Positions 58,007 to 64,000 of a stretch of 64,000 nucleotides of DNA are shown here, in pieces. The position numbers and the translations under genes were made by a program. The notes below the pieces were generated by a model. That model made no database searches and was not told the DNA's origin. It worked only from the letters and a program-made list of their open reading frames with translations. This stretch comes from Carya illinoinensis (Eukaryota > Streptophyta > Magnoliopsida > Fagales > Juglandaceae). The DNA is taken from positions 38,287,467-38,351,466 of the forward strand of contig NC_056758.1 in the NCBI RefSeq assembly GCF_018687715.1. The letters are read 5' to 3'. Positions within the stretch are counted from its first letter, which is position 1. Every line of letters starts with the position of its first letter.

Positions 58007-59045
58007 TCATTCGGATATACCATCTGAATCACTCATTGACTCTTCCCAAATTTTTTTCTGAACTTTATGGAAGTAGGCTTGCTGCATGGCATTCATACCA
58101 GAAAGATCCTTGCTCATCATCTCAGCATCGAACTTTCTTTTATCAAGCTCCAGTTGTGCACCTCTATCGTGATCAGCCTTCGTCTGCCATTCTCTTCTCT
58201 CCACCATGAACAATCGTCTATCCTCGGTCATTGCTCCTAATGCCATGTTGAACTCAGCATCAGATGATTCTTGAGCCTTTCGCTTCCTCAAGTTTTCCTT
58301 TTCAGCCTTTTTTCCAGCAGGCCTTTCAACATGCTCCTCCACAACATCGCCTAAAACTTCACTTGACTGCTCATTTGAAGGACGTTTATCATGTGGCTTT
58401 CTCCTCGTATTCAGCATATTCATATGTTGATGCCATTTAGGTTGGTGTCTCAAAAGATTCCAAGAATGGTCCATTGTGAAATTTCCTCGTTCCATCTCTT
58501 TGTACAATATTTTTGCCTTTTCAATCTGAAAAAAGTTTTAAACAATAGTGTCAAATAATTTAATTTTACATAAATAGACCATATTATTAAAGGAAAAGTG
58601 TACATACCTTATCCTGTTCGGTTGCACCACTCGGGTGCAATGACTCTACTTGAGCTAGATATGCACAAAACTTATTTGTGCATTTCTGAATCATGGACCA
58701 ACGATTGATCAATGATCCAACCGAACGGTTCATAGTTTGTGGTTTTTTATATTCGTGATAAAATTCAGAAATCCTCTCCCACATTTGAGTGGATTTCTGA
58801 TCAGTTCCCCGAATGGCATCAATACTAATGTTGAGCCAACCAGAGACAAGTACATTATCCTCCTCAACAGTGAAAGAAGCTTCTCTTTGAACTTTTTTTG
58901 TTGGAGGCCTCTTTTCACCGTGAAGGGGGGTTGAAGCGACCACAACATTAGAATGCTGTGAGAATGTTGGAGTGGTAATAGGACCTTCTCCTCCACTTTG
59001 TAAGAGAGTGGTGAAGAATGGGTCCTCATCCAATAGATTGTCCAT
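58007..59045 (-). CDS. Transposon-borne Myb/SANT-like protein with NAM-associated C-terminal domain
   Basis: Two exons on the minus strand, 59045-58608 and 58525-58007, join in phase 0 to an uninterrupted 318-residue frame. Residues about 55-100 (FTVEEDNVLVSGWLNISIDA, then QKSTQMWERISEFYHEYK) form a Myb/SANT-like trihelix region. The second exon begins IEKAKILYKEMERGNFTMDH, then SWNLLRHQPKW, the hallmark of the NAM-associated family often annotated as 'glutathione S-transferase T3-like'. A basic segment KKAEKENLRKRKAQESS and a charged helix follow. In PIF/Harbinger elements a Myb-like partner helps the transposase bind DNA and enter the nucleus, so that role is inferred. A dead relative is at 38200-39085. 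It may or may not be expressed. Confidence 0.82.
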
Positions 59046-60690
59046 CCTAGGAGAATTATAATTATTAACTTGTCAGACAAAGCAGCACATAAAACACAGC
59101 ACAATAAACAAGGCAGTACATTTCAAGCTTTTAACATCAGCATATATAGCAGTATATGACTACAATTGACACGAAAAAATCTGCTAGTATGACACAAAAA
59201 GATTGAAATAAAAAAAAAAAAAAAAAAAAACAGAACACTTTTGAGAATTTAAGTCTGAAATTTGTCTTAAATCTGCTAGTAAGACACAAAAACAGTACCA
59301 CCTCATAGAGATTTTTGACTAATAAAAACAGAATACCTCATTGAAATTCTACCATAATCTGAAATTCTACATAAATAGCAATCTTTGAAGTACATTTTAT
59401 CTTCTGAAGTTATTGTAAAATTTTCTAAACCAACTATAACATTTTTATTTTTTAAACTACAAAACAGGTTTACCATTTAAGCAAACATGAGTTGGTTTTC
59501 AGATGAGTTGGTTATAAGCAAACATGAGTTGGTTTTCAGACCTTATGGATCCAGAAAATGCAATACCAGAATCTGTGTTGGTTGCTAGAGCCAAAAGCAA
59601 GACTGAGTGCACCTTAGAAAATCACAAAATAAATAAAACCAAAGTCAGTCATATGCATTGGAAAAAAGCAAAGTAAAGTGCAGTAAGCAAAGCAAACTGA
59701 CTGGCCTTGCCCGTGACCCAAAATAGAGAGGAAATAAATACTTCTTGTGTTGGTATAATGAAATTAGTATTAGTCTGTGACCTGGTTAAAATGCTTTATA
59801 TATGTAGCAGCTCTTCTACTTGGAAAAAAGAAAAAGAAAAGAAAAGATCAATCATTTTGCTTTCTGTCCATTTTCAAGTTACTCCTTTGCAGTTATTGAT
59901 TTCCTAAGTTGGCATGGTAAACCTTTTGTGAAGAGACAGAAAGTTCTTATTTTGAACACCATATCTTGCGCTTTGTTCTGGATCCAGCAGGTTTGGTGTA
60001 AATAGATTCAGATTTTAGCTTGTAGCTTAGGAAATATTTAACTATATATAAAAAGATTGAAATAGAAGCAGTTTATTTTGGAGGCAACTGCAATCTTCAT
60101 AACCATACAATTCAGTTACCTTTGACATGCTCCACATGTTCCTTTGTTTAACAAAATTTTTGTTTTCCCTTTGACACAAATGATGTTTTACTCTTGAAGG
60201 TTGTTTTTAAGCATGGTCAGCATCTACCATGTGACCAAACAATTTTCTAGTTAAGCAATGTCAGCATCTACTATGTGACCAAATAAATCTAATATCCAAT
60301 CAACCTCACACAGTGGTATGTAGTGTCGAATAAAACATGGGCAAGAAAAGAAACAGGGCATATTTTTGCCTTAAGGAGACTATTCTGCACAGTTCATTTA
60401 TATCATATTCTGAGCCAGAAAAATTTACTCAAGCCAGAAAATTTTCGCTCCAAGCTGACCTGTGTAACACCAATAATCTTGCTACTCCTCACTAGCTAGG
60501 CATGAATAATTGCTTGCATGATTCACTAGGGATATAACATGGCATGAAGAACAGAAGTACTTTGCTCAAGATTAAAAGTCAGAGTGGCCACCACATACCA
60601 TTTAATGATATGGAAAAATACATACATATCCACATATAAATTCATAGTTCAAACATACATATCCACATATAAATTTGTAGCCCCTTTTTC
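59046..60690. other. Internal spacer of the Harbinger-like element
   Basis: About 1.6 kb with A runs near 59212-59230 and no coding sense I can defend. A DDE nuclease gene, which an autonomous element would carry, is not visible in any frame here. If the gene at 58007 has noncoding upstream exons, this is their intron. Confidence 0.5.
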
Positions 60691-60785
60691 CTTTCTTTTC
60701 CTCTAAACAGGGTCTATCCTATTCTCGCCTCCTCTCTCAACCTCAACCTCTCTCTCCGATCCATATGCTGAAAAGTGAACATGTT

Positions 60786-60959
60786 CACTGCATCATGACC
60801 CACTCTCTAACACCCCGTTATCCCCAACCCATCCTCCCCCAGACCCACCACCACAAAAACCACCCTCCGCTCCACCTCAACCCCAAAATCCCACTCACCC
60901 GCCGCTCCCTTCTTCTCCTCTCCTCTTCTTCACTCTCAATCGCCACCACTCTTAAAACA
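60786..60959 (+). other. Orphan exon-like frame resembling a plastid transit peptide
   Basis: On the plus strand, opposite to the element's own gene, a frame from the Met near 60795 reads a His/Pro-rich start and then LNPKIPLTRRSLLLLSSSSL. This is a twin-arginine followed by a hydrophobic Leu/Ser stretch. That pattern is typical of bipartite targeting signals of thylakoid lumen proteins. It runs into an A-rich tract and has no mature protein attached. It may be a captured host exon or a chance C-rich frame. Confidence 0.3.
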
Positions 60960-61460
60960 AAACAAAACAAACAAACGAACAAAAAAAAAAAAAATAGACC
61001 TAGGGTTGCAGAAATTTGGAGAGGAGACGAACCTGAAGGTTGTGCCAAGTGCTGAAGGAAGCAACCCAGTAAATCACTCTGCTTCTACATGAAGAAAAGA
61101 GAAGGGGAAGAATCGGTGAGGAAATACTGTAACAGAGAGAAATAGAGAAAGGGAGAGAGTAAAAAACATGGGAAGAAAATGGAGAAGAAGATCGCACTTG
61201 ATTATTGGAGAGAAACCATGGATTTGCTTTGATTTTGCGTGGAGGAGAAGGGTCCTTTTCGATTTTCTGAGCTCGGACGAAAACGAGAGAAAGAGAGAAG
61301 GGGGGGAGAAAGACGCGGGAGGGAAATGAGAGAGAGAGAGAAAATAAACCGGCTATGTATTAAAATTACAATAAAATAAAAGATGAATGTAAAACAGTAG
61401 TCTTTCAAATATGAAAGAAGTCTCCGAATTACTGTAGCTCAAAACTTGAGCGAATTACCT

Positions 61461-61745
61461 TTACCGAATCCAATGCAGGTCAGTTTTAGTTATATTCATC
61501 AAATTATAAAGATGCATTGGCTTTTGATGAAGCCAATGCCAATGCTGTGAATGGTTGTTTGGGGGAAGGTTGATAGCCGGAGCGCGGATGGGGCGGTACG
61601 CTGGTGGAGGGCTGATTTCGGAGAACGGTGGCGGTGGTGCGAAGGTGGTGGGACCGCCGCATTTGCAGCAGGTAGAAGGGGCGGTGGATGGTGGGGATGG
61701 GGTTTGCGCGGACTTGGGGGAGTCTTCGTGGTCGTGGCACTCCAT
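61461..61745 (-). pseudogene. Truncated PTPA copy fused to the Harbinger terminus
   Basis: Codons 1-67 are identical to PTPA at 56313-56113. The frame then passes at residue 68 into the transposon's right inverted repeat and adds 27 foreign residues (HWHWLHQKPMHL and onward) before a stop at 61461. All PTPA catalytic and PP2A-binding parts are absent. It retains the start codon, 5' UTR and the upstream DNA that was presumably the original distal PTPA promoter, so it may still be transcribed. Confidence 0.85.
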
Positions 61746-61933
61746 TGATTGTGGGTATCAGACGGGAGCAGCAATCGAGTTTTTTATTCGGAGGTTTCTG
61801 GGATCTGATATGTTATATATATATACATGGGTCGAGTTCAGGCCTGTGAGGCCAGATTTGTAGCCCAAGTTATACATAACTGACACTGTTTTCCTTTCCT
61901 TTGTCCAGCACATTCTGGTTATTAGAGCATTAA
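61543..61933. repeat. Direct repeat, distal copy (391 bp)
   Basis: Same order and orientation as 56111-56513. It begins at the TGCT shared with the transposon end and finishes at ATTAGAGCATTAA, where it runs on into an older Harbinger-like end. The length difference from the other copy is the shorter TA microsatellite. Confidence 0.9.
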
Positions 61934-62440
61934 CATTGGATTCATTAAAACTATCTTCAAATTTTAATAAAAAGTATAAATTTTTCATAATTCTAAAATC
62001 TTCCTATCTATAATCTCACATTGAATTAACTAATGGATTCATCAAAATAATAATATAATATTTTTTTTAATAATATTTTTTTTTCATATTTTGTAATTAA
62101 ACCTACTATATGTACATTAATAATTTAATTTGATATTTAAATTATTGATTTCCATTTAATTTGAAGGCAGTATAAATTGTGCCTTTTATTAACTTATATG
62201 GATATATTTATAATAATAAGGGAATTGAAGGCAATATCACAAATAATTATATGGAGCTGCAACATCTAGAGCTAATAAAACCTATACAAATTCAGCTTGT
62301 TAAAGTTAAAAAATACAGCATGACTTGTAGGAAAAGAATACAAATTCAGCTCAACTCTTATTTTAACTCTCGAAAAGTGTGCACAGGCATGGCTTGTAGG
62401 AAACAGAAGCTTTCCTATTGACTAAATAAAACACAAAATA
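61925..62440. mobile_element. Second, older Harbinger-like element, left part
   Basis: Starts GAGCATTAACATTGGATTCA right after TTATTA and aligns at roughly 85-90% with 56514-56950 through the GAAGGCAATATCACAAATAA block. It then matches pieces of the 210-bp repeat (GCTGCAACATCTAGAGCTAA, CAAATTCAGCT). No right terminus is seen before the window ends, so it is either truncated or extends into sequence I cannot recognise. Confidence 0.65.
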
Positions 62441-64000
62441 AATCATCAAGTTTATACTATAGCACCTAGTTTCCACTTCAGCTCTAACATCCGACCACCA
62501 ATAGGACAGGACAATGTGGTGGACATGTGTAAGAAAATAAATACAAGTTGCATGGCTGGTAAAATGTCTTAAAGGTGATGTTTGACATTAAAGATGAACT
62601 TTGTGGATCTACACAGAAATGGCAGGTTGTGTATACATATGCCTATATTTTTATTTGTCTTTCAACATGTTTGAACTTCAACTGATCATTTTCCTCATGT
62701 TCTAAGTGCTTTTGCTCTGTCTTCAGAAGAAATTATCAAAGTTTTGAAGATAACATAATTCAATAAGGTTTTACTTTTTTAATCACTCTACCATTGGATG
62801 GCAGCCCACCTGTGTTTTTCTAGCTTTAGCTTCCAGGATTTTTTTTTGTTCATCTCTCGTCTCTCTCATTAGGTGTTTTTAAAGTATATACCGTGCATAC
62901 TTCAATAATGCTTTTGTTGCTTTTTTCTTGATCATTAATAAAAACTAATCTTACCTGGCAGATATTGTTATAACTGTATACTAAATTTAATTGCTCCAAC
63001 CCAGGCAAGACTAATTGTTTATTCATATCCATGCTCTCTCTCTCTCTCTATCTCTCTCATTCATAAAACCTTTTCTTGGATACTAAGCTTCTGAAGATGA
63101 AAAACTATACATCTAAACCAAACTAAAATTTGGTTTCAATAGGAACTAGGATAATAGTTATGGTGTTGGTGGTTATTCAACTATGTTAATTTTTGTATCA
63201 GATATTGAAATCTTCTGTATGGACAACTTTTTGTTGGGCTAACATTGTAATTATGATCGAGGAAGCATATTTTATCTATTCAATAAGGTTAAACTAAAAA
63301 ACAAACAGATAGGAGAATGGTAGATACACACAACCCCACTAGATTTCATTGACAATTTCATCCTACAACAAAATAGGAGATGTACATGGTACATGTAAGT
63401 TATCATGGATACAATTTTACAGTACAATTCAAATGAACTATAAATCCAACCAAGGGGCGAATAAACACAAACTGCCAATGACCAGAAAGAGGCCAATTAG
63501 TTGATTATGTAGATATAACAAAACTAGCGGGGAAAATATCAAAGTGAAACCAGGAATTATATTAACAATAATACAGATCATAATGTTAATGATTTCAGAC
63601 AACTCAAATCTAAAATCCAACTACTCCATTGATTAACAAAAACAAGCTGGGTCTACTCTTATGTTTCGTGCAGTATTGCTTTTGCTCATGGCCCCAAAAG
63701 AAAGACAAGAGAATGAAAAAAGAAAAACAAAATCATAATCTCTCGGGAAAAAACCTATTATTAAGTATTTTTTTTCAGGTATGAAATTATTTTTCAAAGT
63801 AGTCCAAGAACAGAGAGCAAAAGTCCCAATTGGGGCTCACCGTAAATCAGAAGGGTGAAACCAAACTAGAGTTGATCGAAAAACAAATCCAATGAACCTG
63901 AAGATAAACTTCAACGCACGAATCTATCCGGTCCTTGCGCTATACAAAACCCAAGATGAACCTGCTCCAAGAATCGAAGGAACGAAGAAGGATAAATAGC
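62441..64000. other. Terminal intergenic DNA
   Basis: No coding region with family resemblance is seen on either strand. A short TC repeat lies at 63032-63058. The last 200 bases are less AT-rich and could be the leader of a gene beyond the window, but nothing in them identifies one. Confidence 0.45.

Larger units (their letters stand above)
56514..61546 (-). mobile_element. PIF/Harbinger-like DNA transposon, 5.03 kb, carrying a Myb/NAM-associated gene
   Basis: The left end GAGCATTCACATTGGCTTCA (56514 on) and the inverted right end, which reads inward from 61546 as AGCATTGGCATTGGCTTCAT, form terminal inverted repeats. They stay alignable through CATCAAA-GCC and ATCTTTA. The left end abuts TAA, fitting the 3-bp TTA/TAA preference of this superfamily. 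Inside are AT-rich DNA, a 210-bp tandem array, the gene at 58007-59045 on the minus strand, and a long spacer. A pyrimidine/purine-rich presumed promoter region (60700-61320) comes before the right terminus. No DDE-type transposase is visible, so mobility would need a helper. The right end is joined to PTPA coding sequence with no target duplication. Confidence 0.82.

Noticed and set aside
60818..61048. A minus-strand frame beginning MAQPSGSSPLQISATLG
   Set aside because: Low-complexity after the first 20 residues and dependent on a poly-T/poly-C tract; more likely leader sequence of the transposon gene than a protein.
56111..61933. Explaining the flanking repeats as two ends of a retrotransposon (LTRs)
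   Set aside because: The repeats are PTPA coding and promoter DNA, lack TG...CA ends and primer-binding sites, and the enclosed DNA has Harbinger-type inverted repeats instead.

Overview
This is nuclear DNA of a woody-type dicot. It has split genes with GT-AG introns, long AT-rich intergenic stretches, many small inverted-repeat transposons (MITEs), LINE fragments and dinucleotide microsatellites. The dispersed AT-rich MITEs resemble those I associate with Fagales, perhaps Juglandaceae, but that is an impression and not a proof. Nothing looks bacterial, viral or organellar, and there is no CRISPR array or operon.

Seven host genes can be built exon by exon with intact reading frames. A plant cysteine oxidase (3335-4755, +) belongs to the oxygen-sensing N-degron system. 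A subclass II SnRK2 kinase (9519-12355, +) and ribosomal protein eS6 (13652-16273, +) follow. A 16-exon F-box/JmjC protein of the JMJ21 type (17202-28028, -) is next, then plastid class II DAHP synthase (29789-33860, -), the entry enzyme of the shikimate pathway. An FBW2-type F-box protein (45972-47245, -) and a PP2A phosphatase activator, PTPA (52882-56313, -), close the set. They are independent housekeeping or signalling genes and not a pathway cluster. Their order echoes Arabidopsis neighbourhoods: JMJ21 beside SnRK2.8, DHS1 near SnRK2.7, and FBW2 near PTPA.

Transposons fill the rest. A decayed LINE with an RNase H domain lies at about 960-2560, and a second 5'-truncated LINE sits antisense in a JMJ21 intron. 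A hAT-type MITE at 7310-7702 has a perfect 8-bp target duplication. Several AT-rich MITE families recur in intergenic DNA and in one DAHP synthase intron. A decayed PIF/Harbinger-like element lies at about 37.2-39.1 kb.

The most interesting region is 56.1-62.4 kb. A 5.03-kb PIF/Harbinger-like element (56514-61546) with a complete Myb/NAM-associated gene is flanked by an almost identical direct repeat of about 0.4 kb, not by a 3-bp target duplication. The repeat is the PTPA promoter plus its first 67 codons. The element's left end lies in the end of an older relative, and its right end is joined directly to PTPA coding sequence. This looks like one-ended or alternative transposition. It leaves the intact PTPA gene with only about 200 bp of its original upstream DNA, while the original distal promoter now faces a truncated PTPA copy.
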